Part shown: positions 47,242-57,729 of the stretch, piece after piece | Layout of the letters: every line of letters starts with the position of its first letter | How positions within the stretch are numbered: position 1 is the stretch's first letter | Origin: Macrocystis pyrifera | Lineage: Eukaryota; Sar; Phaeophyceae; Laminariales; Laminariaceae | DNA length: 64,000 nt | Assembly: GCA_031763025.1 (NCBI GenBank) | Contig: JASSKH010000029.1 | Coordinates: 4,183,095 to 4,247,094, forward strand | Reading direction: 5' to 3' | The notes under the pieces: generated by a model | What the model was told of the DNA's origin: nothing | What the model saw: only the letters and a program-made list of their open reading frames with translations | The model's database searches: none | Program-made: the position numbers and the translations under genes

Positions 47242-47320
47242 ATGGTTCGTTTTATTACCCTCATCACGGCCTTGGTGACTCTCGGTGTCACAGCTGGCGC
47301 TCCTCTTCAGTCTTCCAAGG
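47242..47320 (+). CDS. Signal-peptide exon of copy 4 gene
   Basis: Encodes 26 residues plus one base: Met-Val-Arg, a hydrophobic core of about 14 residues, then Val-Thr-Ala-Gly-Ala-Pro-Leu with an expected cleavage after Ala-Gly-Ala or nearby. The exon ends AAG G before a GTGAGT donor, that is phase 1, the same phase as the acceptors of the cysteine exons at 49,754, 50,189 and 50,626. It presumably starts a secreted protein whose mature part begins with exons further downstream. A TATA motif lies 135 bases upstream. The start codon is the only one in frame with the signal. Confidence 0.65.
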
Positions 47321-47668
47321 GTGAGTTGACACACACCTGCCTCAATCTCAGTGAATGGGGCGGGACGTACAAGCCGTCGTGAAGAGGTTCCGTGTGTATC
47401 TTGCCCATGTTCTGTTGCGGCTGTGACCAATCACTTGATTCGAAATGCAATACATTCAATATTTTTGGACATTCTGTACGTATCCGACAGCCGTAGTTGC
47501 TTGGATGCCAACTTGCTGTCGGTCAAGTCGAAGCAAAAAAAATGAGCGAAAACCATGGCGGGCAAGCGCCGTTCATGATCCCATCGTACGTCGTATACAT
47601 CAACAGCGAAAGCGCTGAACGCGTAGTCCGTCAAGCCAGCAAGGCATGAAACCTGTGTCTAAGGCTAG

Positions 47669-47969
47669 ACGCCCTCGGGATATCAACAATTCCATGATGT
47701 TGACGATGACAAGTGCTCCCTGTTTCATCAAGTATTTTGCTCCTTAAACAACATCGACCGCCCTTATTGTCTACCTATGTTCAAGTTGCTACGTACCTTG
47801 CCTTTGCATGGGGATAATGACTGCTACGGGAGCAAGTCCTTCCAACAACGAATTGACACGTCATGCTATTTTCACCATCGCACCGTCTGTGCATCAGTCG
47901 AAGTGGACGCGGAGCAGGGCCTGGACGGGAGGCGCACCTCATCTTACAGTAAGGTACGCGATAGCATCG
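47669..47969 (+). CDS. Second conserved exon, type X copy 4
   Basis: Open frame equivalent to 242-545, without the stop of copy 1. Relative to the other X copies it has lost exactly one codon (Ile in the Thr-Val-Cys-Ile-Ala segment), an in-frame deletion consistent with coding. It ends before GTTTCA in phase 1. Domain not recognised; cysteine-containing and presumably part of the secreted protein begun at 47,242. Confidence 0.5.
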
Positions 47970-48636
47970 GTTTCAGCGATCGTTACATCGTGAATACTGG
48001 TAGTGTCGCCGCAACACTATTTTGACGTACCATCGCGAAAGACGAGGCGCACGACATAATAAAGAGCCATATACATACATACATGGGAAAACGTCCGCGT
48101 TCAATTAGGCCTGCAACACAGGAATTTCGGTTTTGCACCCCCTTGAGGTTTGTCGTATTCGCATAACAATATTTTGGTTTGCACGCCCCGATATCCGCTA
48201 CGTACCTGTATGGGGTAATTTAGGTGCAAGTATTGGTGTTCGTTGAAACAGAGTAGTTTCGTTTTCCCTAAAGGAGAACATCCGCCGTTCAAGTGTGTGA
48301 TTGCTAAGACTGGCGTTTGTAGTCGATGCCATGTACGGGCCTCTTTCCCTTTCTGTTAACCTGCTTTAGTTTCTGTATGGATCCTGGTAGATACATCTCA
48401 AATCGAACAAATGTGCCGCTCTACAAACATCAAAGGCCTGTTCGAAACGACACGGCGAAAGAGATAGCTTGTCCAAAAGTCACAATAATAGCCAATGCTC
48501 ACACAATCGGACGCCGGCTTATATGTATGTTGTTAGAGGAGTACTAAGGTTATACCGTCCGTCGTAGGCAGACAGAAGCAACTTGTTCGGTATGCCCACT
48601 TGGGGTGAACGGGGGTTTTAGGGGCGAGGAAGCGTC

Positions 48637-49090
48637 GGTGTTGTGTTGTGGTGTGGTAGTGTGAAATGTTGAATGTAGTTGAATAGTTTTGTGTTGTGGT
48701 TTTGTGTGGGTGTTGAATAGTGTGTGGTTGTGTGATTGTTGGTAACAAAAAAAAAATATAAAATAATGCATGATGAGAAATTGATTTTTTGTGAATTTGT
48801 GGAATTGTGTGATGATGAAGGTGTTGTGTGTTGAAAAAATGATGTGATTTGTGGTGTGATGGTGTGAATTGTGGTTTTGAACGGGGTTTGATGTGGAATG
48901 ATGTTGTTTGGATTTTGATGATGTTGATTGTAATTGTGTGATTGGTGAATGGATTGTGATTAGTTGTGTGTGTTGTGAAATGCGTGAATTTGTGTTTGAT
49001 GAATGTTGGTATGTGTTTGATTGATGATGATGTGTTGTTTGAAATGATGTGTGTTGTGTTGAACTATTTGATGATGAACTGTTGTTTGTG
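48637..49090. other. C-depleted G/T/A-rich block inserted in copy 4
   Basis: About 450 bases almost devoid of C on the plus strand: roughly six C in the 420 bases from 48,661. Absent at the same place in copies 1, 2 and 3. The flanking 35-45 bases (GGTGAACGGGGGTTT to GAAGCGTC) occur on both sides in slightly altered form, so the block sits between imperfect direct repeats. Lies in a probable intron between exon 2 and the cysteine exons. A 191-codon minus frame (49,125-48,550) follows from the composition alone. It may be a young low-complexity insertion, deaminated DNA or an assembly artefact. Confidence 0.75.
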
Positions 49091-49753
49091 GTGAACGGGG
49101 GTTTGGTTTGTGTGCTGTGGAACATACCCGTAGGGCGAGAAGCGTCATACCGTACAACCTTTTCATTGGTCTAGAGACCCGAGACATACAGTCCAAACGT
49201 CCTGCAGCAGGTGGAGGCCAGCGGGGACATGTAAATTTGCAGGTCGTATATTGCATAATATTCGTGTCACGGTCTGGTCACTCCTGCGACATGAAGAGCG
49301 TATATCGAAGGCACCGGAGAGGTCCCTTAGCGTACTCTCTGAACTCGACGCGTACCGACCGCATGCTCCCTTTTTTTGCGGCATCGTCTGAAGGACGGTA
49401 GATGGATGCACAGTATTTTGTCCGCGCTATCACTCTAGCATCAACCGGAGCGATCTTTGGATTTTGTGATGATGAAACACATATCGGGACTAAAATATGC
49501 ACAGGGTCTTGCTGTATGCCCGGTCTCGTTGACAGTGCTTCTTCTGAATAGCCATTGTAATGAAGATAGTAGTGTTCATGATGTAAGGAGTACCAAGCGG
49601 AACAAATATTCCAGTACAAGCTCTGTCTCTCCTCGGCGTCTTGATTGGCACTTGAGCAAGCCACAAGTGGAGTCCATGGCAGACAAACTCTAAAACGCAT
49701 TCAAAGAAGATCGCCAACCACCCCTATACGCAAATGTTTACCCTCGCAGAAAG

Positions 49754-49966
49754 TATACTGCGACTCCTACAAATGTCCGTATGGATACGCTCTGGTCGAT
49801 GACGCTGACGACGTCAAGTGCAAGTGGGGCAAGTGCGATAAATCCCAGTGTTGCGACAAGGTCTGCTCGAGCTACGACTGCCCAAAGTACTACGAGCTAG
49901 TGGACGATGCGGACGATACTGTGTGCAAGGACTACAAGTGCACAAAAGATCAGTGCTGCAAGAAGG
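49754..49966 (+). CDS. Cysteine exon A (two six-Cys modules), copy 4
   Basis: 213 bases with GTGAGA donor; phase 1 at exit and, with acceptor AAAG, at entry. Its two modules are unchanged from copy 2 at the protein level as far as I can see. With the signal exon at 47,242 also ending in phase 1, direct splicing would stay in frame. That makes copy 4 the one copy where signal and module exons are all compatible. Confidence 0.72.
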
Positions 49967-50188
49967 GTGAGATGACTTCCGGATATATTCGATGAGGGTT
50001 TGATACAAAAATATAGGTATCATAAGCGTTGAACAACTTGATACCTCGGTAATTGTGAGCTGCATATCAACGAATTAGGAACAATCCGAGTGCCTTCTAC
50101 CCTACCCCGGAGGTGGACGTGTTTCATCAAGTGCACGAGCTGATGTTGCCTGTTCTTCTGCGACTACCTGTTCTGATGCGTACGCCAG

Positions 50189-50407
50189 ACACGGTCTACT
50201 GCGACTCTTACAAATGTCCTAAGCACTACAACCTCAAGGACGACGCTGACGATATCAAGTGCAAGCGGGGCAAGTGCGATAAATCCAAGTGTTGCGACAA
50301 GGTCTGCTCGAGCTACGACTGCCCTAAGTACTATGAGCTTGTGGACGACGCTGACGATATTGTCTGCAAGGACGACAAGTGCACAAAAGAAAAGTGCTGC
50401 AAGAAGG
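50189..50407 (+). CDS. Cysteine exon B (two six-Cys modules), copy 4
   Basis: 219 bases, phase 1 in and out, GTGAGA donor. A few substitutions from copies 1 and 2 (for example Ser to Asn before Leu-Lys-Asp-Asp, Trp-Gly to Arg-Gly, Lys to Glu after Tyr-Tyr), but every cysteine and spacing is kept. Selection on the scaffold with variable loops would look like this, though the numbers are small. Confidence 0.72.
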
Positions 50408-50625
50408 GTGAGAGAACTTCCCAATATATCAGATAAGGGTTTGGAGATAAAGAAAGTGAACACGAGCGTTGAATAGTTAGTTAAATTTGTACGTGTGAGC
50501 GGTATGATTGTGAATTAGGAACAATGCGAATACCTTCTCTACCCCGGAGTTGGGCGTGTTTCTTCAAATGCACGAGCTGATGTTGCGTGCGCCTCTGCGA
50601 CTACCCATTATGATTCGTACGTCAG

Positions 50626-50742
50626 ACACGATCTACTGCGACTCTTACAAATGTCCTAAGCACTACCGCCTGAAGGATGACGCTGACGACATCAAGTGTA
50701 AATCCTCCGGGTGCACCACCGACAAGTGCTGCAAGTATCACT
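50626..50742 (+). CDS. Cysteine exon C (one six-Cys module), copy 4
   Basis: 117 bases, phase 1 in and out, acceptor TACGTCAG and donor GTGAGT. Single module identical in cysteine pattern to the other copies. Confidence 0.72.
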
Positions 50743-50842
50743 GTGAGTCGTATTCCATGTCAGAGTATACGTAGTACCTGTTGACATATCGAGTACGTGC
50801 TAAATCTCTTGAGCATCAAACACGATTTTATACTTGCAATAG

Positions 50843-51081
50843 GTGTTTTGCTGCTTCTTAATGCTCGCGAAATGCAATCGACACAGATTTTTCGTGATGT
50901 TCGTTTACTGGGCAACATTACGACGAGAAGGCGTCAACTTGTGGCTGGGTGCGAACGTGACCGTGACTTCGTCTGCACTCTCTACATGCGTAAATTGTTT
51001 GGAAGACGACGACTCACCTTAGATCAGTGCCGGAATATCGGAAGTAGACCATCAGCAACCGTCCTTGTTGGAAGCCTATAA
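50843..51081 (+). CDS. Candidate exon after the cysteine exons, copy 4
   Basis: After an acceptor (TTGCAATAG) the frame is open to a TAA at 51,079. It contains Asp-Val-Arg-Leu-Leu-Gly-Asn-Ile-Thr-Thr, matched in type Y at about 34,069-34,110 by Asp-Val-Arg-Leu-Leu-Asp-Asn-Ile-Thr-Thr with half of the changes silent. It also contains three cysteines and a basic stretch. Copy 2 has a stop in this frame (ACATAG) and copy 1 a one-base deletion (GCTGGTGCG). Domain unknown. The true exon end is unclear, because the next frame starts at an acceptor inside this one. Confidence 0.35.
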
Positions 51082-51535
51082 AAAGAGTAACACTGCAGAC
51101 TTTAGAAAATCCGTACTTATGTCCCGATCGGAAACTATGTTGATTGGGATAGACCACCAGGCATTATCAGCATGGTTTCATTCTATGGAAATACTCCATA
51201 GTAAGGGTTGGTTTGCAATCCAGCACGAATACCACATCCAGGCGGGGTGGCGATTTCGGGATGAAAGCTCGACGTGGGACAGGCAAAACAACATCCACCC
51301 ATTGCCCCCAGACGGCGCTTCTAGGTTGAAGGCAGCCATGCCGTCATTGGTTGTCATTTATGAGCAAAATCAGCTTGAATCGATTCTAAATGTTATCGGT
51401 CACATGCCCCACCCATTCCTTGACAGGATGCGACTACTACGTCAGCCAAAGGAATACTGGCACGACGTCAACATTGTCTCCCAGGACAACAGCACCGTTT
51501 GCCGACAGGACTTCGAAGTCGCCCAAAGCGTTTGA
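51023..51535 (+). CDS. Open 170-codon exon, intact only in copy 4
   Basis: From the acceptor CACCTTAG the frame is open for 170 codons. A stretch around Glu-Tyr-His-Ile-Gln-x-Gly is recognisable in type Y (about 34,350-34,500) as Glu-Tyr-His-Ile-Gln-Gln-Gly, followed by a shared Ser-Thr-x-Asp pattern. The protein is mixed hydrophilic and hydrophobic with few cysteines; I do not recognise it. In copies 1 and 2 it is broken by one-base indels and a CAG-to-TAG change. Near the 3-prime end the type Y comparison fits a different frame slightly better, so the last 35 codons are doubtful. Confidence 0.45.
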   Translation: MSAGISEVDHQQPSLLEAYKKSNTADFRKSVLMSRSETMLIGIDHQALSAWFHSMEILHSKGWFAIQHEYHIQAGWRFRDESSTWDRQNNIHPLPPDGASRLKAAMPSLVVIYEQNQLESILNVIGHMPHPFLDRMRLLRQPKEYWHDVNIVSQDNSTVCRQDFEVAQSV

Positions 51536-51901
51536 AGTAGTCTATGAAGCAAACACTACATGGGTTTCGTGATGAGTTCTTCTTGTACGCTGATCGAAGG
51601 CAAAAGAGTGACCTACAGTTTGTTTGGTCGGACATGTCGCTTCCTTTAAAGGCGTGTCCAGGCATACAACCACTCTGTTTCTTACACGCCTCTCACTGTG
51701 ACATTTAGACGAACAACGATCTACTCAACGAAGTCCTCTCTCCATTGGTATATGGGTTTATATTGCGTGGAGAAACACGCGTCCGTCTTCGATTGGAACT
51801 TGTCTAAACATTGGCCAGAGAGCACATTCTGTTTTATATTTTGTGTGACAGAGGCGATAAATAGGTAGTACTCTACACCGGTGTCGTAAGGGCTTAGTTT
51901 T

Positions 51902-52183
51902 TTGTTGGAAAATGGCTACGGCTTTTGTTGGCCTCTACATCCTGTTGGGACTCCCAATATTGGTGTGCCCGAGTATGATGCAAGTTCGTCAGTTGGTTCG
52001 TGGGGCGGCATCCAGGATATGGACGCTAGTGCTACCGTGGCGGCGTCAATAAATGAGTTGTCTGACCTTGACGCAAGACGATGTGTCACACTACATATAA
52101 TTCGATTGCTTGTAGGTTTCTGTAGAACACGTTCGATGTGTTTGACTTCGGCACGATGCGTGCACGCATTCCATTGCTTGTAA
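51902..52183 (+). pseudogene. Conserved frame with Tyr-Asp-Ala-Ser-Ser-Ser, copy 4
   Basis: Same as 21,314-21,805 up to a two-base loss near 52,173 (CATTGCTTG versus CATTTGCTTG) that brings a stop. The segment before it is intact. Confidence 0.4.
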
Positions 52184-54398
52184 GGAGTACACAATTTCTA
52201 TTACAGCTTTCAGTGATCTGCTATCAGCCTAGACAGGGATCTGCGTGTTTTGTGGGCGGTTTTCGACCATGGCAGGTCTGGTGTTAGAACAGTCCACGAG
52301 AGCAAGGACACTTTAAGCGCGTCAAGAAGATCCAACCATGGGCCGTTGAAATATTTGTTTCACTCATCGTTTGGGTGGTCTCAATATAGGTGAATCGTAA
52401 CTGCAACATTCAATAAATGGCTGCTCCGCGATGCACAGTCACCTTCCAAGCGCATCTCTATCAAACATGGTGCTCCGCAGTCGTTTGCCAGGCAGTCATA
52501 TTCCTCGCGTTCTGATACATTTACGTTCCCGCCATTGGTCTGCACACACAGCGTCTTAAACGCGTTGAGCTTGCATCTAACGACGAGGTTTACTTTTCGT
52601 GCTTCTAGCTGTTGCGTTCTGCGAACGGTAGATGATACAGTATTTTCTCTTCATCAGCGGAAATATTTCAGACAGTTTCGTGGACACGCATGTGCCATCC
52701 TAGTTGGATCTTGTTCAGCTACGTGTTAGTGAAACATTAGGTAGTTTTATCGCTTCTGTGCATGATATAGCCTATGTTCATTGGTGTCGGCGGGATGTCT
52801 GACAAGGTTAAGGTCAGCACTTATTCGAACTTACACACTATTTCGGCCGTGTAAGCCTGATTGTTTTCGTTTCTTGAAGTAGTCTTCACGTTCATTTTCG
52901 ATCTGCAATGCCATCTGCCACACCGCGTGTATATTGCAGGTACACAACATTCCTTTACTAGGTAGTATCCACAATGTTTTCACATGTGTGTCTTGGTTGC
53001 ATATATAAACTAGCTGTCTTGCCACCTACAGGTTTTGTTTCGTTCCCCTGTTGTAGAACAGGCGTGGAGCCCTATTGCACAAATACCGGGCCCGTTGGGG
53101 TCCCACATACCCTAAAGAGCCGCTCATACCTCATCCCATACATAATCGTTATGAGAACCCTAATCATCAAGTCGCTGCTTGCAACTACCGATATAGTCGA
53201 CCGTGTGGATGGATTATAGTGCATGTGAATCCCGCCAATAAAACGAACGACCGACGCGTGTCGAGGTTTGGTCTATGTGAAGAGAGATGCAGAGGTTGCA
53301 CCGGGTACTTGTGTTGAGGAAGAAGGGAAAGTGTTTGTATAGTTTCCTACTGTATGTACACGTGAAAGAGAGCGATAAATTGTGGTTGAATCCACGGCCT
53401 AGTTGTCCCTGCAAGAGCCACAAACCACGAACATATGCACCCTGTTTGTTGTTGCTTCGGCTAACCGCACGTCATCCAGCAACATTCCCGGATACATACG
53501 GTGACGATCTCGCTACCCCCCGTAGTACAACGAACCTCTCCATAGAGGTAGGTTGAATCTATCTTTTCTCAATTGCGAGCAGGTCAATTACTGCAATCTC
53601 TCCGTATGGTACAATTCTCAGACATATACTTGTATTGTCAGGCGTACTTGTGCGTAGAGACTGCACACTCACTTGATACTTTGGGGTATCAATGATCCTA
53701 CCCCACACGCTCCCACGACGTCAATCAATGGGTAGCGAAACGTATATGTCACCAGATAACGTGCGAATCCAAAGACACAGTCGAACCCGTGCATCCACGG
53801 CAACAATATTGAAAACAAGAAATATGAAATGATAAGAACGCGTGTGGACTCGCAAATTTACGGCGGCAAAAATGCGCAATTTTCAAGAAAACTGTCAGTG
53901 GTTTTCACATGACTAATGCCGCAGTATTCCCTCTGAAAACAAACGGTAGTATGTGATTATGTGGCGTGTTCAATTTGCCCCGTCCATTGATTGCTACAGT
54001 AGACCTACAACAATAGACGGTGTGCATGCAGGAAAACAATACGTTGTTGACTGTATGCGCGTATAAAAACGAATTACACTCCTTATTACGTGTCAGAAAC
54101 AATTACCCAAAAACCAACAGTATATAGGGCTAGAGACAAGGCATACCCACATCCTTTAAGACGATAGAAGCATTAAAAAGGAAATACAGCTCGCACGTCC
54201 ATCTATAGTTTTCTCACTCGGCGACGAGGGCACATGTATCAGAGGCTCGTAGCTTATCTGCGATTTTTGCAAACGAGCGTTGAGCTGCACGAAATCCAAA
54301 CTTGTAGTCGCGGAGTTCAAAGCACACAATTTCTTCCCAACACAGAACAACTTGGTGTCCATACCGAACAGTAGATGAGAGCGACTGTCTAGGCGCCG

Positions 54399-54839
54399 GT
54401 GCGATATATGGAGGACCGTGCCCAACAACTCGGTTTGAGTATCCTCCATGTACTTCGTTCGCAAGCAGGTCGCACGCTTCTGTTCCCTTGGTGTTTGACC
54501 CGGCGCGTAAATATCACGAAAGACGTCAACATATTGTCAACAGCATATTCGTATAGAGTCGATCCTCGTGTGTGCTGTTGGTATCGGGAACGTCACGTAC
54601 TGGCGGTTTGTGAGTCTTGGGCGACGCATGTATGTTGTTCGGCACGCTCCCGTATCCTAGGGCACGCGTTTCATGAAGGTGGCGTGATGGTTGTAAAACT
54701 TGAGGATGACACCTTGGAGGAATTGTTGGTCGTTAATGGAGGTGGTATGGTTCAAGATAGTCGTCGTTGTCCCATTGATGGAGTGAAGTGGTTTGCTGCT
54801 GTTTTACTAGAGTGGGAAGTAGCAGGCGTTGTGGAGTGA
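54399..54839 (+). CDS. 146-codon frame, copy 4
   Basis: Same frame with about a dozen amino-acid changes from copy 1 and no stop. Retention of a 146-codon open frame despite these changes slightly favours coding. Confidence 0.38.
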   Translation: MRYMEDRAQQLGLSILHVLRSQAGRTLLFPWCLTRRVNITKDVNILSTAYSYRVDPRVCCWYRERHVLAVCESWATHVCCSARSRILGHAFHEGGVMVVKLEDDTLEELLVVNGGGMVQDSRRCPIDGVKWFAAVLLEWEVAGVVE

Positions 54840-55812
54840 AAATAATGGGTGGTGGAAACCGGATCTCGACCGATCGTTATCGTTGGGCCGGCTCGAATCT
54901 TTGCGCTATGGCGTTTACCCTTTACGTATGACGTAAGGTATTTTGGGTAGTTCGACAAACAATTGCGGGGAATGGAAATTCAAAAACGGCTTGCGTAAAA
55001 GCATATAAGGGATAAAACTGATTTGCCGAAGTACATTCGATATATGTATTGGAATGGTATCTACGATATGTTGTCGGAATGCAAGCATAACAATAATTGC
55101 GTGTGGATAGATTTTCATATCCAGTCTAACAGCAACGGACATTTGAAGAAATCTGGTAGGTGCGATAAATTTACTCAGCTCGAAAACTCCAAGCGTATAA
55201 ACGGTTTCGGCAACAGAAATACGAAGAGGTGCTCCAGGAAACAATGTGTCAGTTCCGGGCCTAGTTGAGTGACTCCAGCACGTGCTTACGAACGTTCTTG
55301 CAGGGATCAATGAAGGTCTGCTTATCGCAGAATATGATCGAGATGTTGATACTCTGGTAATTTGTAAGAATGAATCGTTCTCTCTGATCCACTCAGAGAG
55401 TGAGGGAAATCGAATTGCACCCCCTTGTTTCGACTCGTCGAGTTTCTGTTGGCGTCGGGGTGAAGGGAACTTCTTTGGCCGATGGCATGCTGAAAGTCCT
55501 GATGTTGTTCTAACCTAGCTCGCGAAGGATCGCAAAGAAGCGGAATACCTTGCTTCGCTTATAAGCTCGAAAAACTAGTACTTTTTTTTTTTTTTCCAAA
55601 ACTTTCACTTTCCAGCCTAATTCGTAAGACGTTTTACCCTCGACGACCTTCTGGACAACCGTGGCCACAGGTGTCTTCCCTTCTCCCCCCCGGTATGTGC
55701 CTTTAATTTTTATCGCGCATAGGGTTCAGTATTCCCACTGCTCGTGGATTTTCATCGAATGTAGCTAACTCACGCTCTCGAGCTTTCCGCTAATCAATCT
55801 CTTTTATGCAAG

Positions 55813-55905
55813 AAAAAGCCCCTACGAGCACGCACTCAGTGAGACTTGAACTCACGAAATTGATCTTGATAGGCACGCGGACCACCTACCGTGTTGTACG
55901 GATAA
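55813..55905 (-). ncRNA. tRNA-like Pol III element, copy 4
   Basis: T-arm (55,855-55,839) and T-run (55,817-55,813) unchanged. The A-box-like part starts CACGG instead of CATGG. One base beside the T stem differs from the other copies. Confidence 0.38.
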
Positions 55906-57165
55906 AATGATACTTTCTACGATAGACGTATCACATTCGGAAGAAAAAACCCTCGGGCGCCAGTTAATGTAGGAATATGAGAGTTGGGGTCTAGATCGTT
56001 GGGCATACTACGTACGTACACGTTCGAAATTCGTGTGGTATCACTCGTACTAATATGTCTGTCTCCTGTGAACTCTGCACTTCGCCTAGGGGGTAGTAGG
56101 TACGTCAGACAACCTAGGGTAGACCTCTGTCGTACAAGACCTCGAAGTACAAGACCGCCAGCCACAAAAACACGCGCTCCCAGGTACAGATATGGTTTGC
56201 TCAGCATCTCCAACTCCATTGTATATGTTGCACAACAAAACCAGATCAAAGGAGGCATTCTACGTAAGAGGTATCGCATTTGAGAAAATCAAACTAGAGC
56301 CACCAAGGCGTCCTTACCAGGCGGCAGATGAAGGCTGAGTAAGTAAATTGTGCTCCACATTTTTGGGCATGGTTGTTTCCCACATATGCAGATGCGTGTG
56401 GCATCGGTCGTGTTCATCTGTCTGTGTCCGATGAATTCTGCAGTAGTTTACCTTGGAGCGATAGGAGCCTCAGACAAATTTCGGCGAACCTCTATCGAAA
56501 AACGCCCCAAAGATGCCGTCCATCTTGTAGACGCTTGGTAAGGTCGACGTGCAGTAAATAATGTGAGGAACGTATTAACTCCAGTTATATCCCGTGTGCC
56601 GGCTAAGCCATGAGCCGAGCAGCTCATGCTGAACTTAACACCAAATTATAGCTCACAATTTGAGCTTAGAGTATGAGGTTGCCTAAAACGGTGGATCTAG
56701 TTTCGAGGGTTGCTCGTCGAAAGGCGCTCTCCCCTGGTTGTCCAAGTTATGTTTTTTTCAGTCCATGGCGAGTGGACTGGACTGTGACCTTCCAAGGTAA
56801 ATGATTGGGCAAAGCAATTGTGTACTCGACTTCCTGTTCGTTTTTGTTGAGGAATGCGGTTGGGACGTTCAGAATCAGTATGGGTCTATCCCGTGTTGCG
56901 GTTACATTTAGCATAATAAGACGCAGAATCTCGATACGATGTACAGAAAGGAATGTCGTCAAGTAGTCTAAGCCATGTAATTGCTCCCAGCCTCGTGCCG
57001 CCAGCGGCCATATGAACACACGCTTACGTATGTCTTGACACAGAATACTCAGTGCCGACCGATGCCGAGAGAGACCGAGTTGCACCCATTTGGTTCGGAA
57101 ACCTCGTGTTCATCAACGCTGTGGATACCCTAGAACATGGCTGATTCCTGCTGTTTTTGCCTTAG

Positions 57166-57729
57166 GTGATATTCTTGATTCCCCAAACGCGTTCGGGGCT
57201 GCGGCAAACACTGGTGGAACACTTGGCCAATTTCCGCACGTTTGATGAACTGCGTGGTGTCTTTAACATGTGATGTAAAGTAAATGCGTCTGGGCAGAGT
57301 TATGCGAGTAGACTGACGAAGCCGGATTCGGGTTTCGTTGTCGTCTTCTGCCATTGGTTGATCCACCAAATGAGAAGATCACAGCGGCGTGGCAAACAGC
57401 CTATTCTTGATACCGTCAACCGAGCGTTTGTCAAACGTGTTTTCGTTCAGATATGTGGTGCTGATTTCACGTTGCAGTGTACAAAGTCTAAATTTACGAA
57501 TCGTAGGTGCGTAGAGTGCCTTGATTTTAGTTACATTGTATGTGTGCGTGTTTCAACATTTTATCCGGCCACGTTTTTACCGTGCTCAGCGCACGCAGCA
57601 CCAATACCAGTCCCGACGACGTTTATTCACGCACGCACACAAACGAAATTTTCTCGTATTCGCGTTATTGTAAGTCGTTCTTCGTTGGTCGAACCAGGTG
57701 CGGAAATATGTGTAGGCTTTGAAAACTAG
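57166..57729 (+). pseudogene. Chimeric exon across the X/Z junction, copy 4
   Basis: Same acceptor and TGA (57,271) as the X exon. At 57,487 the X sequence ends, and the frame runs on through Z-type sequence to a stop at 57,727, giving a 123-codon open frame from 57,358. The last 80 codons have no counterpart in the other X copies; they align with type Y around 39,120-39,330. The fusion frame may be chance. Confidence 0.4.

Larger units (their letters stand above)
32437..47427 (+). repeat. Array copy 3: diverged type Y gene body plus beta leader
   Basis: Collinear with type X but strongly diverged up to about 45,164, after which it becomes almost identical to 15,093-17,354. Relative to X it lacks about 3.3 kb: the sequence matching X 6,715 is followed within 100 bases by that matching X 10,060, near 37,600-37,690. 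It has an extra block of about 4.9 kb (38,425-43,330). Cysteine exons are reduced to one decayed remnant. Many frames carry stops that match sense codons in X, so this is largely a pseudogene. It is useful as an outgroup for finding conserved exons. Confidence 0.85.
45165..47427 (+). repeat. Leader segment, beta version (copy 3)
   Basis: Near-identical to 15,093-17,354. It ends with the signal exon at 47,242-47,320 and leads into the type X front of copy 4. A canonical TATA motif lies 135 bases upstream of the start codon. The jump from strong divergence (Y body) to near identity at 45,165 marks a sharp conversion or recombination border. Confidence 0.7.

Noticed and set aside
48550-49125. 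191-codon minus-strand frame rich in Thr, Ser, Asn, His and Gln
   Set aside because: It coincides with the C-poor block. Lack of C on the plus strand removes two of the three stop codons on the minus strand, so a long frame is expected by chance. It is absent from the other copies.
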